DNA of 36,264 bases from assembly GCA_022563685.1 (NCBI GenBank), contig JADFMY010000018.1, positions 1-36,264 on the forward strand. Reading direction: 5' to 3'. The notes beneath the pieces were generated by a model that saw only the letters and a program-made list of their open reading frames with translations, was not told the origin of the DNA and did not search any database. The stretch is from Pseudomonadota bacterium. GTDB taxonomy: Bacteria; Pseudomonadota; Gammaproteobacteria; GCA-001735895. Positions 15,466 through 26,970 of the stretch are shown one piece after another (position 1 is the stretch's first letter; each line of letters begins with the position of its first letter). The position numbers and the translations under genes are program-made.

Positions 15466-16194
15466 ATGATACGGCTGTTACTTTTACTTGGCGTTGCGGC
15501 AGTATTGTTCATATTTATCCGTTGGTTATTTCGCCAACCCCGTAGTGTTTACTGGCAAGGGATAGCAATCCTGCTAGCGATAGGACTGTTACTGATGGTT
15601 GCTACTGGTCGGGCGCATTGGCTGACAGCGGTATTTGCCGCATTTCTACCGTTTATACGAGCCATTCTTGCTTTGCTCAGCAGTATTCCGCTCCTCAAAC
15701 GTGTGCTGGCTGGTATGGGCACTGCACAATCAGCGGCGGAACCGAGTGGCGGGCAAACATCTTCCGTGCAAAGTAGATATATACGCATGAGCCTGGCACA
15801 CGATTCAGGAGACATCAATGGAGAGATTTTAGAAGGACAGTTCAAGGGCCGGGCGCTCAAGCAACTGAGTCTTGAAGAGTTGCTGCAACTGTTGCGCGAA
15901 TGTCAGGAGGACGAAGAGTCCGTTGCCTTGCTACAGGCATATCTCGACCGGGTGTATGAGGACGAATGGCGACAACAAGCTGGCGCACACGGGCAACAGG
16001 AGACATTCAGCGGATCGGGCGAGATGTCACGCGAAGAGGCGCTGCAAATATTAGGCATATCATCAGACGCCAGCGAAGAGGAGATTATCGACGCACATCG
16101 GCGGCTGATGCAAAAACTACATCCGGACCGTGGCGGATCTGCTTATCTCGCGGCGAAGATTAATCTGGCAAAAGAGACGTTACTGGCCAGGTAG
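15466..16194 (+). CDS. Membrane-anchored J-domain (DnaJ-like) protein
   Basis: This 242-residue protein starts with two or three hydrophobic segments (about residues 1-85, e.g. [12 protein letters not shown] and an alanine/leucine-rich stretch near 60-72). A cytosolic linker follows. The C-terminal J domain begins at [12 protein letters not shown] and carries the Hsp70-activating HPD at 219-221 in L-H-P-D-R-G-G-S. This arrangement resembles DjlA/TIM14-type tethered J proteins. It should recruit DnaK to the inner membrane. It is cotranslated with the VWA gene before it (3-base gap). Confidence 0.88.
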   Translation: MIRLLLLLGVAAVLFIFIRWLFRQPRSVYWQGIAILLAIGLLLMVATGRAHWLTAVFAAFLPFIRAILALLSSIPLLKRVLAGMGTAQSAAEPSGGQTSSVQSRYIRMSLAHDSGDINGEILEGQFKGRALKQLSLEELLQLLRECQEDEESVALLQAYLDRVYEDEWRQQAGAHGQQETFSGSGEMSREEALQILGISSDASEEEIIDAHRRLMQKLHPDRGGSAYLAAKINLAKETLLAR

Positions 16195-16353
16195 AGTTTT
16201 CCTGGTGCAAAGTGCAATCAAATTCTACGCATGATTGCCTCCTGATATTGTTGCCATTAACATGGCTTAAATCAGGCTGGAAATCCACTTATAGCGCTGT
16301 CCGATTTTCCGGGGCCACCTCTGAAGGTTGGGATGCGTGGGTGAATAATCCGC

Positions 16354-16381
16354 TATACTTTCCATACTTGGTTATACTTTC
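16354..16381 (+). promoter_or_regulatory. Possible maeB promoter with repeated TATACTTTC
   Basis: TATACTTTC occurs at 16354-16362 and again at 16373-16381, a 19-base period, just upstream of the maeB ATG. Each contains TATACT, a good -10 match, but no convincing -35 is seen at the right distance. Confidence 0.3.
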
Positions 16382-16406
16382 GATACCCAACTCCAGATTA
16401 CGACTT

Positions 16407-18668
16407 ATGGCCGAAGAATACCGCGACAAAGCGCTGCAATATCACCTGAAGCCAACGCCCGGCAAGCTGCGGATCGAAGCGACTACACCGCTCACTTCGG
16501 CGCAGGATCTGGCGCTGGCATACTCCCCCGGGGTCGCCTATCCCTGCGAAGAAATCGCCGAAAATCCACTCGCTGCTCGTCTGTACACCGCGAAGGCTAA
16601 TTTGATTGGAGTAGTTACTAATGGAACCGCGGTACTCGGTCTCGGCGATATCGGCAGTCTCGCCTCCAAGCCGGTGATGGAGGGGAAGGCGATACTGTTC
16701 AAACGGTTTGCCGGCATCGACGTTTTCGATATAGAGATCAACGAGTCGGATCCGCATTTACTGGCCGAAACGATCGCACGACTGGAGCCAACATTCGGCG
16801 GCATTAACCTGGAAGATATCAAGGCGCCGGATTGCTTTTACATCGAAAAGTACCTACGTGAACGTCTATCGATACCGGTATTTCACGACGACCAGCACGG
16901 CACCGCCATCGTTGTTGCAGCAGCAATGAAAAGTGCGTTAGAAGTGGTAGGCAAAGATATTACCAGGGTTAAACTAACCGTCTCAGGTGCAGGTGCCGCA
17001 GCCATATCCTGCCTGAAATTGCTGGTTGCGATGGGCCTGGATAAGAACAACTTGATCATATCCGATATAAAAGGCGTCGTTTATCAGGGACGAACCGAAT
17101 ATATGGATGAATACAAGGAGGCTTTTGCCAGAGATACATCCATGAGGACGTTGAGCGAAGCTATTGTCGGTGCCGATGTTTTTCTGGGCCTGTCAGCGGG
17201 CAATATTCTCACACCAGAAATGGTCGATTCGATGGCTGAAAAGCCAATCGTATTTGCATTGGCGAATCCAGTGCCGGAAATTAATCCGGACGAAGTAAAA
17301 AAAGTACGCCCCGACGCGGTGGTAGCGACCGGCCGTTCCGATTATCCCAATCAGGTTAACAACGTGTTGTGCTTTCCATTTTCGTTTCGCGGTGCTTTAG
17401 ATGTGGGTGCCACTGAAATCAACGAAGCGATGAAAATAGCCTGCGTGGATGCCATTTCGAGGCTTGCGCGTGCCGGAACCAGTGACGTGGTTGCCAATGC
17501 CTATCACGGGGAGTCGCTGACCTTTGGCCCCGATTATCTAATCCCCAAACCGTTTGACCAGCGTTTGATTCTGGAAATTGCACCGGCAGTGGCAATAGCA
17601 GCAATGGATTCCGGCGTCGCACAACAACCGATTGAGGATATGGACGCCTACCGACAGAAGTTGAACACATTCGTTTTTCGGTCTGGTTTATTTATGAAAC
17701 CTGTGTTCGATATGGCGCGTGAAAATCCCCGCAGAGTGGCCTTTGCCGAAGGCGAAAATATTACGGTTTTGCAGGCAGTCGATAACATTGTTCTTGAAAA
17801 ACTTTGCTATCCAGTAGTATTGGGCCGACTCGAAGTGATTAATCGACTGATCTCTGAAAATGGATTAAACATAAAACCAGGCGAGGATTTTGAAGTATTC
17901 GATTACCAGGACGACGAAAGCTGGTGGTCGGAATACCATTCGATCACCGAGCGTCAGGGAAAAACGGTTTCCGAAGCACGTGAGCTGGTGCGCAACAATA
18001 CTACGATACAGGCCGCCATGATGGTCAAGATGGGTAAGGCAGATACGATGATCTGTGGAACTATAGGGCGCTTCCACCGTCATCTTGATAGGTTACTGAG
18101 TGTTTCACAACAGGGCGATGGATTAAATCAGGTGTCTTCCCTGAGCGGACTCATTCTCAGTGAGAATACTTTTTTTATCTGTGATACTCAGGTCACTCCA
18201 AATCCTTCGGCCGAGGCGATAGCAAAAATGACGATCAGTGCGGCCGAAGAGGTAAAACGGTTCGGTATAAAACCCAGGGCGGCATTACTGTCGCATTCCA
18301 ATTTTGGCAGCCGCGATTCGGCCTCATCCCAAAAAATGCGCGATGCCCTGAAGTTGATCAAAGCGCTTGATCCGGATTTGATGGTCGAGGGTGAAATGCA
18401 CGCTGACTCGGCCATGTCGCCTACTATCAGAAGCAGGTTATTCCTCAATTCAAATCTGGAAGGCATTGCCAATTTACTTATCATGCCGAATCTGGACGCT
18501 GCCAATATTACTGACAACATGATAAAGGTCGTGGGCCGCGGTGTTTCAATCGGACCAATTCTCCTCGGATGCCATATCGCGGCACATATCGCCACCCCGA
18601 GTACCAGCGTACGGGGCCTGGTTAATTTGACTGCAATTGCGGCTGCCCGCTGCGATACAAAAGAGTAA
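16407..18668 (+). CDS. maeB: NADP-dependent malic enzyme with phosphotransacetylase-like domain
   Basis: This is a MaeB-type malic enzyme, which decarboxylates malate to pyruvate. I take the ATG at 16407 (M-A-E-E-Y-R), giving 753 residues, close to the usual length of about 760. The frame is open 65 codons further upstream but that part is not family-like. The N-terminal catalytic part shows Y-S-P-G-V-A, G-L-G-D-I-G, D-D-Q-H-G-T-A and the nucleotide loop S-G-A-G-A-A-A. From about residue 430 a phosphate acetyltransferase-like domain follows, thought to bind acetyl-CoA as a regulator. It links the TCA cycle to pyruvate and NADPH supply. It stands alone. Confidence 0.95.
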   Translation: MAEEYRDKALQYHLKPTPGKLRIEATTPLTSAQDLALAYSPGVAYPCEEIAENPLAARLYTAKANLIGVVTNGTAVLGLGDIGSLASKPVMEGKAILFKRFAGIDVFDIEINESDPHLLAETIARLEPTFGGINLEDIKAPDCFYIEKYLRERLSIPVFHDDQHGTAIVVAAAMKSALEVVGKDITRVKLTVSGAGAAAISCLKLLVAMGLDKNNLIISDIKGVVYQGRTEYMDEYKEAFARDTSMRTLSEAIVGADVFLGLSAGNILTPEMVDSMAEKPIVFALANPVPEINPDEVKKVRPDAVVATGRSDYPNQVNNVLCFPFSFRGALDVGATEINEAMKIACVDAISRLARAGTSDVVANAYHGESLTFGPDYLIPKPFDQRLILEIAPAVAIAAMDSGVAQQPIEDMDAYRQKLNTFVFRSGLFMKPVFDMARENPRRVAFAEGENITVLQAVDNIVLEKLCYPVVLGRLEVINRLISENGLNIKPGEDFEVFDYQDDESWWSEYHSITERQGKTVSEARELVRNNTTIQAAMMVKMGKADTMICGTIGRFHRHLDRLLSVSQQGDGLNQVSSLSGLILSENTFFICDTQVTPNPSAEAIAKMTISAAEEVKRFGIKPRAALLSHSNFGSRDSASSQKMRDALKLIKALDPDLMVEGEMHADSAMSPTIRSRLFLNSNLEGIANLLIMPNLDAANITDNMIKVVGRGVSIGPILLGCHIAAHIATPSTSVRGLVNLTAIAAARCDTKE

Positions 18669-18723
18669 TGGACTAATGGACAGCCAGTATTATTTAACAG
18701 CCGTAAGGTAGGCAGGCGCGAAT

Positions 18724-18891
18724 ATGCTTTTTGTGATCGCACTGTTGGCCGCTTTGGCATTCTTCCTGTTCCTCACTCTGGGCGTCGCCAAAGACCCACA
18801 AAAAAGAAAGTATTTTTACCTGTACCTGCTGGTAGATATCTGGCTGACCAGTGTGTTTATTTATTTGATTTACGAAGCGGTGATCGATTGA
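18724..18891 (+). CDS. 55-aa small membrane protein
   Basis: An ATG at 18724 opens a 55-codon frame. It encodes a hydrophobic segment (L-F-V-I-A-L-L-A-A-L-A-F-F-L-F-L), a short basic loop (K-D-P-Q-K-R-K), and a second hydrophobic segment (W-L-T-S-V-F-I-Y-L-I-Y). This two-helix pattern with a positive loop is typical of small inner-membrane proteins. A GGCAGG-like site precedes the ATG. It follows maeB by 55 bases on the same strand. Its TGA ends at 18891, directly next to the last base of the convergent P460-type gene. I do not recognise a family. Confidence 0.6.
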   Translation: MLFVIALLAALAFFLFLTLGVAKDPQKRKYFYLYLLVDIWLTSVFIYLIYEAVID

Positions 18892-19500
18892 TCACCCATT
18901 GATCGGGATTTTTATATCCGGATAAAAGATATAATCGCCGCCACCGGCTGAACTATGACAGTAGATACATGCTTTATTTTGATCTCTGGTTTTTCCCTTC
19001 CAAATCTTGCCGGCCAGCTGGGTGATTTTGCCTTCGCCTGTTTTTTGGAAAAGTCGGCCGTCTGGCTTATATTTCGCCCAGAACCAGTTCTGATTATCCT
19101 CGTCGTATCCACTTTCCCTTTGGTACATGATGGTGATCGACGAAAGATACCTGGAGCGGTTGAGTGTGACCGACTCCACTGAAACATCGTCGCCATCGTA
19201 GTTTTTTTTCACCACAATAAATCCGTCATGATTATTGACCTTGATGTTTCTATACACGAGTTCAAGCACCATGCCGTGTGGCTTCGCCCCGCCGAAGAAT
19301 GGTTCTTGTTTAGCTGCATTTGCCCCGACCATTCGTTCGGCCTCCATAACCCGCCAAACTTTGTCGGCATAAGCAATATCTGCCTTGCTCCCCACTGGAG
19401 GCACAACATTCGGATCCACGTTATTTTTTACTTCATAGACGCTACATGCATACAACGAAGTCACGACCAGGCAGCCGCTAAAAAGTTTTAACAATGTCAT
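18892..19500 (-). CDS. Cytochrome P460-family heme lipoprotein
   Basis: From the ATG at 19500 the product has 202 residues with a lipoprotein signal (hydrophobic stretch, then S-L-Y-A-C, modified Cys19). It is therefore likely anchored at the outer face of a membrane. The C-terminal half has W-F-W-A-K-Y-K-P-D-G-R-L-F and the heme c site C-I-Y-C-H near residue 178, followed by S-S-A-G-G-G-D-Y-I-F. This is the pattern of cytochrome P460-family domains. Family members oxidize hydroxylamine or bind NO and similar ligands. Whether the Lys-heme cross-link of true P460 exists cannot be decided from sequence alone. An upstream start at 19545 is less likely because it would bury the signal peptide. 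Confidence 0.8.
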   Translation of the reverse strand: MTLLKLFSGCLVVTSLYACSVYEVKNNVDPNVVPPVGSKADIAYADKVWRVMEAERMVGANAAKQEPFFGGAKPHGMVLELVYRNIKVNNHDGFIVVKKNYDGDDVSVESVTLNRSRYLSSITIMYQRESGYDEDNQNWFWAKYKPDGRLFQKTGEGKITQLAGKIWKGKTRDQNKACIYCHSSAGGGDYIFYPDIKIPING

Positions 19501-19598
19501 ATATCGAACCTTATCTTGCCAGCTTAGTTGTTTAATCGAGGCCACTGTGCCCTGATTTCAATCGATGATCAACCCATGACTGCATTTATACCTTAATC

Positions 19599-20249
19599 TT
19601 ATCCAGTGAGTTTGTTTAACATCGACTCGAATTCATGCCGATCCATTTCTGTTGCACCAAGCGAGGTTAAATGCTCGGTCGGTAACTGGCAGTCAATTAA
19701 TCGATAAGCACCAGAATCAACCAGGTATTTGAGACAAAGTTTGGAGGTGCTGGTTTCCAGGCTAAACATCGACTCACCGAAAAATACCTTGCCCAGAGAT
19801 ATCCCGTACAGGCCTCCAACCAGTTCGTTATCATGATTCCAGCACTCCCATGAGTGAGCCAAACCGGCCTGGTGCATAGCCAGGTATGCGTCAATCATTT
19901 CATCTACGATCCAGGTATCTGCCTGATTGTCTCTCGGAGCGGCACATTTCTCGATTACGGCTTTAAAATCCTGATTATGTGTCAGTTGATAACGGTTTTG
20001 ACGCGATAGTTTGATCAGGTTTTTGCTCTGATGAAAATTCTCGGGCAACAGGACAACCCGAGGCGCCGGCGACCACCACAATATCGGTTCGTTATGGCTG
20101 AACCAGGGAAATATACCCTGACGATAAGCAACGAGTAACCAGTCAATACTGAGTTTTCCACCGGCGGCAAGCAAGCCGCTGGGCTCGTCCAGTGCTTTGC
20201 GGGTATCCGGGAAGTAGGGCGCTTTAGTGGGGTCGAGCCAGGGAATCAT
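19599..20249 (-). CDS. aat: Leucyl/phenylalanyl-tRNA-protein transferase
   Basis: This 216-residue enzyme adds Leu or Phe to proteins with N-terminal Arg or Lys and so marks them for ClpAP via the N-end rule. Family patterns are clear: F-P-D-T-R-K-A-L near the start, G-L-L-A-A-G-G-x-L, Y-R-Q-G-I-F-P-W-F, W-W-S-P-A-P-R, H-S-W-E-C-W, and G-G-L-Y-G-I-S-L-G-K-V-F-F-G-E-S-M-F. The length is a little below the E. coli protein (234). It lies on the minus strand after the FemAB-like gene and trxB, an order (trxB near aat) also found in many gammaproteobacteria. Confidence 0.96.
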   Translation of the reverse strand: MIPWLDPTKAPYFPDTRKALDEPSGLLAAGGKLSIDWLLVAYRQGIFPWFSHNEPILWWSPAPRVVLLPENFHQSKNLIKLSRQNRYQLTHNQDFKAVIEKCAAPRDNQADTWIVDEMIDAYLAMHQAGLAHSWECWNHDNELVGGLYGISLGKVFFGESMFSLETSTSKLCLKYLVDSGAYRLIDCQLPTEHLTSLGATEMDRHEFESMLNKLTG

Positions 20250-20296
20250 CGGTGGATAGGTTACAGATAATCGCCAAATTCATCAGTTTACCCGCT

Positions 20297-21442
20297 TTAG
20301 CCCTTTCGATACGGCGAGTGTTGCATTAACTGGGACTGATAAGTGTCAATGTGTCGCCGTTCCTGTTGCAAAAAGCGGGCAATCGATTGTCGAAATTCTG
20401 GTTGCGCAATCCAGTGACCAGACCAGGTTTTAGTCGGTAAAAAACCTCGGCTCAATTTGTGTTCACCCTGAGCACCAGGGTCAAACCAGCCGAGCTGGTT
20501 TTCGATACAGTAGTCGATTCCCTGGTAATAGCAGCATTCGAAATGCAAATGGTGCGTATAGCCTTCACACCCCCAAACTCTGCCGTACAGGTGGCTGTTG
20601 CTACGAAAAAACAACGAAGTTGCGATGATTCGACCCTGGTCTCGAACCAGGACTACCAGCACCTGATGTTTTAGTACTTTACCCAGGTGCTGGAAAAACT
20701 CGCGGGTGAAGGTTGCTGTTCCATATTTCCGATCATAAATGCTGGCGTATAATTGGTGAACTCCGTTCCAATCGGCTTCACTGAGGTCGCTACCTTCGTG
20801 CATACGGATATCAAAACCTTGTTGTTGCGCCTTAAGACGCTCCTTGCGGATGTTTTTGCGTTTGCGTGAATTTAATGTGGCCAGGAATGCGTCAAAGTTT
20901 TCATATCCATGGTTTTCCCAGTGAAACTGAATATCGCAGCGAGGCAGAATGTCCTGGCTTTCAAGGCTTTTCAATATCGACAGCTGCGGAAACAGGATGT
21001 GCCAGGAACTCAAAGCGTGGTTTTCACAAAACCCAATGGCGGCCTGACACAGTTGCAGCCTCAGGCGATCGACAGACTCCGCGTCCGATACCAGCGATTG
21101 ATTGATCAGGAAGCGCGGCCCGGTCACAGGTGTATAGGGAATTGCGCTGACCAGCTTTGGATAATATTCGAGTCCGCTTCGATGGTAAGCCTGTACCCAT
21201 GCATGATCGAATACTAACTCGCCGTAAGAATTGGTTTTGATATAGCAGGCTAGCGCAGCCAGTAACTGTGTGTTTTCGCGAATTAAAAAATAAACCGGGT
21301 GCCAGCCAAAGGGTTCGAGACAGTCAAATTCTTCGAGGCCGTAAAGGAAAGCGTGCCGCGTGAATGGGTAGTCTGTGTCACCCAGTAAATCCCATTCCGA
21401 CTCATTGACTTCCGATAAGCTATTGCATATATCGACTTGCAA
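20297..21442 (-). CDS. FemAB-like / GNAT-fold protein (PF04339-type)
   Basis: This 381-residue protein belongs to the family called peptidoglycan biosynthesis/recognition (PF04339), which has a double GNAT fold. Indicators are the opening E-W-D-L-L-G-D-T-D-Y-P-F, the P-Y-T-P-V-T-G-P-R-F-L motif, K-R-K-N-I-R-K-E-R, and the C-terminal G-A-Q-G-E-H-K-L-S-R-G-F-L-P. No exact biochemical activity is known for the family. It lies 9 bases after trxB and 47 bases before aat on the same strand, so the three probably form an operon. Confidence 0.88.
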   Translation of the reverse strand: MQVDICNSLSEVNESEWDLLGDTDYPFTRHAFLYGLEEFDCLEPFGWHPVYFLIRENTQLLAALACYIKTNSYGELVFDHAWVQAYHRSGLEYYPKLVSAIPYTPVTGPRFLINQSLVSDAESVDRLRLQLCQAAIGFCENHALSSWHILFPQLSILKSLESQDILPRCDIQFHWENHGYENFDAFLATLNSRKRKNIRKERLKAQQQGFDIRMHEGSDLSEADWNGVHQLYASIYDRKYGTATFTREFFQHLGKVLKHQVLVVLVRDQGRIIATSLFFRSNSHLYGRVWGCEGYTHHLHFECCYYQGIDYCIENQLGWFDPGAQGEHKLSRGFLPTKTWSGHWIAQPEFRQSIARFLQQERRHIDTYQSQLMQHSPYRKG

Positions 21443-21451
21443 ATGTGTCCC

Positions 21452-22414
<963 letters not shown>

Positions 22415-22656
22415 TCATGGGTTGGTATCGCCTTAAAAACGAGGGCATATATTAAATCTTCATCGCCTGAAGTAAACCATTAAAAGAACAGGGACTCTCG
22501 AAACCGAAATGGATGCACAGGGATAATTTTCAAACCTTTGAAATTTACCGGATGTATATGCGGCTTAATAAATAGTTCGGCATATCCAAATGTTGTATGG
22601 CTCACCTATGGCCAGATCATGTAAAATAGAAGAATTCAAAATCACCTAAAAACTTA

Positions 22657-24990
22657 GTGGCGCAAGCAAAAGCAAAAACCAGGGTCGAAATTCAGGATCA
22701 AAAACTGATATTCGCCCAGCACGTTCACCAACGGCTTCGAGAAGCGGGCATGCTGCTTTCCTTTGCAGTGGCTGCTTATATGCTGGTGGCACTCTTAAGT
22801 TATGATTCGCAGGATGCATCCTGGTCGCATAGCGGCACCAATAGCGTTATCTTGAATTATGGGGGCGTCGCCGGGGCCTGGATAGCAGACCTTCTGTTTT
22901 ACCTGTTTGGCTTCCTGTCATTTCTGTTGCCGGTGATGATTTTTTACAACGGTATGATTCTGGTAAAGACCCGTGAATCGAGTCTGGAAGATCGTTACCA
23001 GTTGCTGGTGATTCGCTGGAGTGGTTTTGTTTTAACCATGATATCCGGATGTGCAATCGCGAACCTGCATTTCGCTCTCGAACCTGGTGCGATGCCGGCC
23101 GATGCGGGTGGCATATTCGGACAGATTACTGGTAATTATTTTTCGCAGGGACTCGGCTTCCTGGGAGCGACTGTTTTACACCTGGCCCTGTTCCTGGCCG
23201 GACTGACATTGTTCGCCGGCATTTCGTGGCTTGCACTGGTCGATAATATCGGCAGGTACACGCTGATGCTATTGAGCAAGATTATCGATCAATACTATTT
23301 ACTCAGCGATCGCATCGAGGGCAATCGTAATCGAACCCAACGGGAACAAATACTGACGGTAAAGAGGAAAAAGCAGGAGAAGCGCAAGCCATTAAAAATT
23401 GAACCCGTGGTGCAACATGTTGAACAGAGTGTGCGGGCCGAGAAGGAGAAACAGATCCCGTTGTTTCATAGCGGCAATCAAAAGGGTGCCCGGATTCCAC
23501 CACTGGCCTTGCTAGATGATCCGAGGCCGGTAAAAACCGGGTATAGCAAATCAGCCCTCGAAGCTATGTCGCAGCAACTGGAATTAAAGTTGCTCGACTT
23601 TGGTATCGAAATCCAGGTCGTGTCGGTACATCCAGGCCCTGTTATCACCCGTTTTGAAATCCTCCCGGCACCGGGCGTTAAGGTTAACCAGATTAGTAAT
23701 CTTGCCAAGGATCTTGCGCGTTCGCTGTCGGTCATCTCGGTTCGGGTGGTAGAAATCATTCCAGGAAAATCAGTCATGGGGCTGGAGATTCCTAATGAGC
23801 ATCGGGAACTGGTGGTTTTAAGTGAAATTATTCGTTCGCGCAATTTTGACCGTTCACCCTCTCCGTTGACGCTGGCTCTGGGAAAGGACATTAGCGGTAA
23901 GGCAGTAGTGGCAGATCTTGCCAAAATGCCGCATTTACTGGTGGCTGGTACTACTGGTTCGGGAAAATCGGTTGCGATCAATGCGATGTTATTGAGTTTG
24001 CTCTATAAGGCGACTCCAGACGAAGTACGCCTGATACTGATTGACCCGAAGATGCTGGAGTTAAATATATATGAGGGAATTCCGCATTTGATCGCCCCTG
24101 TGGTCACCGATATGAAAGAAGCAGCAAATGCCTTGCGCTGGTGCGTAGCGGAAATGGAACGAAGATACCGGTTGATGGCCACCCTGGGCGTGCGCAATAT
24201 CTCGGGTTATAACAAAAAAATTCGGGAAGCTCAAAGTGCTGGCAAACCGATCGAGGATCCATTATTCGACAGGAACCAGCTATTGCTGAACCCGGACGCC
24301 AAACCGGAGCTCCTCGAAACACTGCCTTACATAGTAGTGGTGGTTGACGAATTTGCCGATATGATCATGGTCGTTGGCAAGAAGGTCGAAGAGTTGATTG
24401 CCCGCCTGACACAAAAAGCCCGTGCTTCGGGTCTACACCTGATATTGGCGACACAGAGACCCTCGGTTGACGTCATTACCGGTTTAATCAAGTCTAATAT
24501 CCCAACCCGCATCGCTTTTCAGGTTTCATCGAAGATTGATTCGCGCACGATCCTCGATCAAATGGGGGCCGAGACCCTGCTGGGTCACGGTGATATGCTG
24601 TACCTGCCGCCGGGTACCAGCGTACCGGAGCGAATACACGGTGCCTTTGTCGATGACCATGAAGTACATGCGGTGATCGACGCGATCAAAAAAACCGGCG
24701 AACCAAATTACATTTTTAGCATACTGGAGGATTCGTCGCTCCCGGTATTACCCGGCGAAGCAGCTACCGACTCTAGCGGCGCAGAAGCCGATCCGCTGTA
24801 CGACGAGGCAATCGCAGTCGTGACCGAGACCCGGAAGGCTTCGATTTCGTACGTACAACGCCGATTGAAAATTGGCTATAACCGGGCTGCGCGCATGATC
24901 GAAGAAATGGAAGCTGCCGGCGTGGTTTCCATGGTTCAATCCAACGGTAGTCGAGAGGTGCTAGCACCGCCGCCACCCACTATGGACTAA
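22657..24990 (+). CDS. ftsK: DNA translocase FtsK
   Basis: This 777-residue protein couples chromosome segregation to division. The N-terminal 200 residues carry about four membrane segments that anchor it at the septum. A short charged linker follows. The motor has the Walker A G-T-T-G-S-G-K-S near residue 430 and Walker [10 protein letters not shown] near 566. The C-terminal gamma domain (from D-P-L-Y-D-E-A-I, with [12 protein letters not shown]) should read KOPS sites and contact XerD. It starts with GTG and lacks an obvious ribosome site. The linker is far shorter than in E. coli (1329 residues), as in many other bacteria. lolA and rarA follow, the usual order. Confidence 0.97.
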   Translation: MAQAKAKTRVEIQDQKLIFAQHVHQRLREAGMLLSFAVAAYMLVALLSYDSQDASWSHSGTNSVILNYGGVAGAWIADLLFYLFGFLSFLLPVMIFYNGMILVKTRESSLEDRYQLLVIRWSGFVLTMISGCAIANLHFALEPGAMPADAGGIFGQITGNYFSQGLGFLGATVLHLALFLAGLTLFAGISWLALVDNIGRYTLMLLSKIIDQYYLLSDRIEGNRNRTQREQILTVKRKKQEKRKPLKIEPVVQHVEQSVRAEKEKQIPLFHSGNQKGARIPPLALLDDPRPVKTGYSKSALEAMSQQLELKLLDFGIEIQVVSVHPGPVITRFEILPAPGVKVNQISNLAKDLARSLSVISVRVVEIIPGKSVMGLEIPNEHRELVVLSEIIRSRNFDRSPSPLTLALGKDISGKAVVADLAKMPHLLVAGTTGSGKSVAINAMLLSLLYKATPDEVRLILIDPKMLELNIYEGIPHLIAPVVTDMKEAANALRWCVAEMERRYRLMATLGVRNISGYNKKIREAQSAGKPIEDPLFDRNQLLLNPDAKPELLETLPYIVVVVDEFADMIMVVGKKVEELIARLTQKARASGLHLILATQRPSVDVITGLIKSNIPTRIAFQVSSKIDSRTILDQMGAETLLGHGDMLYLPPGTSVPERIHGAFVDDHEVHAVIDAIKKTGEPNYIFSILEDSSLPVLPGEAATDSSGAEADPLYDEAIAVVTETRKASISYVQRRLKIGYNRAARMIEEMEAAGVVSMVQSNGSREVLAPPPPTMD

Positions 24991-25003
24991 GCGAATTTAT
25001 AGC

Positions 25004-25627
25004 ATGAAAAAATTAGTGATACTCTTCCTCGTAGTCAGTTACCTGTCCGGGACTGCGTTTGCACAAAGTGCTGAAAGCCGACTCAATGCCGCACTTAAAA
25101 GCCTGGATAACCTGACTGCCGACTTCAAACAAACCGTGCTCGATGAAGATAAGCAGGTGGTTCAACAAAGTAGTGGGCGGGTTGCAATACAGCGACCCGG
25201 TAAATTTTCGTGGATATATACCACGCCGTACGAGCAGCAAATTATCGCCGATGGGTCCGAATTATGGGTATACGATGTAGACCTGGATCAGGTCACGGTA
25301 AAACCGATGGAGTCGGGCCTCGCCGCGGCGCCGATTATGATACTGATGAGGCAACAGGAAATCGGTAAAGAATTCGTTGTCAGCGAAGTGGGCCAACGTA
25401 AATTTCTGTACTGGGTTAGGCTCGAACCCAAGACTAAAGATATGGATTATTCGCAGGTTTACATAGGGCTGAAGGATGGTGTAGTCAAGGCGATGGAATT
25501 ACGCGACAACTTCGGGCAAAGCACGCAAATCGTATTCGAAAATCTAAGACTTAATGTCGTACACAATCCCGATATATTTAGATTTATACCGCCTGAGGGG
25601 GTCGATGTCTTTGGTGCCGGTGGCTAA
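25004..25627 (+). CDS. lolA: Outer-membrane lipoprotein carrier LolA
   Basis: LolA carries lipoproteins from the LolCDE transporter across the periplasm to LolB. The 207-residue product has a Sec signal (M-K-K-L-V-I-L-F, cut after A-F-A). Family patterns follow: L-x-A-D-F-K-Q-T-V, G-R-V-A-I-Q-R-P-G-K-F-S-W, Y-E-Q-Q-I-I-A-D-G-x-x-L-W-V-Y-D-x-D-L-x-Q-V, and the C-terminal F-x-P-P-E-G-V-D-V. It begins 13 bases after ftsK and precedes rarA, the classic ftsK-lolA-rarA arrangement. Confidence 0.97.
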   Translation: MKKLVILFLVVSYLSGTAFAQSAESRLNAALKSLDNLTADFKQTVLDEDKQVVQQSSGRVAIQRPGKFSWIYTTPYEQQIIADGSELWVYDVDLDQVTVKPMESGLAAAPIMILMRQQEIGKEFVVSEVGQRKFLYWVRLEPKTKDMDYSQVYIGLKDGVVKAMELRDNFGQSTQIVFENLRLNVVHNPDIFRFIPPEGVDVFGAGG

Positions 25628-25671
25628 CGGGCAATTGCTTGATGGTTACCTGAATCAGCCCTGCTTAATTC

Positions 25672-26970
25672 GTGAGTGATTTATTCCCAACAGATAAGGG
25701 GTTTCATCCGCTCGCGGATCGAATGCGACCGGTCAATCTCGACCAGGTGTTCGGCCAGTCTCATTTATTAGGCAAGGACAAGCCGCTACGCCAGGCAATC
25801 GAATCCAACAAATTACACTCCATGCTGTTCTGGGGGCCGCCCGGTACCGGAAAAACCACGATTGCCCGACTGATCGCAGAATATTCCGATGCCAGGTTTT
25901 TAAGTTTTTCGGCGGTTCTATCCGGGGTAAAGGACATTCGCGCAGCGATCGAGCAGGCCAGGCAGCATCAGGGGAAAACCGTACTGTTCGTGGACGAGGT
26001 ACATCGCTTCAACAAATCGCAACAGGATGCATTTTTACCCTACATAGAGGATGGCACTATTTTATTCGTCGGCGCCACCACTGAGAACCCTTCGTTTGAA
26101 TTGAACAATGCGTTGTTATCCAGAACGCGAACCTATGTGCTCAAACCGATATCATCCGAGGCAATCGAAAAGGTCTTGCGCCGGGCGCTATCCGACGAGG
26201 AAAACGGGCTTGGACACATGGGCCTTAAAATCAGCGAAGAAGCCTGCCAAATGTTGGTCAAAGCAGCCGATGGAGATGCGAGGAGAGCCTTAAGCTTCCT
26301 GGAAATCACCGCTGACCTGGTCGAATCGAAGCAAATCGATACCGAGCTGGTAGGCAAAGTCGTTGCCCAGGGATTACGTCGATTCGATAACAAAGGCGAC
26401 CTGTTTTACGAGCAAATTTCAGCATTACACAAGTCGGTACGAGGCTCAGACCCGGATGCTGCGCTCTACTGGTTTTGCCGCATGGTCGATGGTGGCTGCG
26501 ATCCGGTATACATCGCCCGGCGAGTGGTTCGCATGGCGGTCGAAGATATAGGAATCGCCGACCCCCGGGGCCTGGATATCGCGTTAAACGGCTGGCAAAC
26601 CTATGAGAGGCTGGGTAGCCCGGAAGGAGAGTTAGCGATCGCACAGGGGATTGTATACCTGGCCTGTGCGGCCAAGAGTAATGCGCTTTACTCCGCGTAC
26701 CAGATGGCGATGCAGGATGCCCAGGAGTCAAGCCTCGAGGTGCCAAAACACTTACGCAACGCCCCTACTGAATTTATGAAATCGCAGGGCTATGGAGAAG
26801 GTTATCGGTATGCCCACGATGAAGCGGATGCATTTGCCGCTGGAGAGCATTATTTTCCTGAGGGTATGGCTGCAAAACAATACTACCAACCGGTTGACCG
26901 GGGGCTCGAAATAAAAATTGCTGAAAAACTGAAATATCTGCGCTCAAAAAACAAGGCGGCAAAGGAGTGA
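25672..26970 (+). CDS. rarA: Replication-associated recombination ATPase RarA
   Basis: This 432-residue AAA+ ATPase acts at stalled replication forks (RarA/MgsA, related to WRNIP1). Motifs: F-G-Q-S-H-L-L-G near the start, Walker A G-P-P-G-T-G-K-T-T, Walker B L-F-V-D-E-V-H-R-F, sensor 1 G-A-T-T-E-N-P-S, and sensor 2 G-D-A-R-R-A-L. The C-terminal part (Y-W-F-C-R-M-V-D-G-G, P-K-H-L-R-N-A-P-T) is family-typical. It starts with GTG. The stop overlaps the GTG of the following methyltransferase by 4 bases (GTGA). Confidence 0.96.
   Translation: MSDLFPTDKGFHPLADRMRPVNLDQVFGQSHLLGKDKPLRQAIESNKLHSMLFWGPPGTGKTTIARLIAEYSDARFLSFSAVLSGVKDIRAAIEQARQHQGKTVLFVDEVHRFNKSQQDAFLPYIEDGTILFVGATTENPSFELNNALLSRTRTYVLKPISSEAIEKVLRRALSDEENGLGHMGLKISEEACQMLVKAADGDARRALSFLEITADLVESKQIDTELVGKVVAQGLRRFDNKGDLFYEQISALHKSVRGSDPDAALYWFCRMVDGGCDPVYIARRVVRMAVEDIGIADPRGLDIALNGWQTYERLGSPEGELAIAQGIVYLACAAKSNALYSAYQMAMQDAQESSLEVPKHLRNAPTEFMKSQGYGEGYRYAHDEADAFAAGEHYFPEGMAAKQYYQPVDRGLEIKIAEKLKYLRSKNKAAKE

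Noticed and set aside
18188-18760. 190-codon minus-strand frame over the end of maeB
   Set aside because: It is antisense to the phosphotransacetylase-like domain and has no family-like pattern.
23478-23981. 167-codon minus-strand frame inside ftsK
   Set aside because: It is the antisense shadow of the FtsK motor domain, low in recognisable structure.
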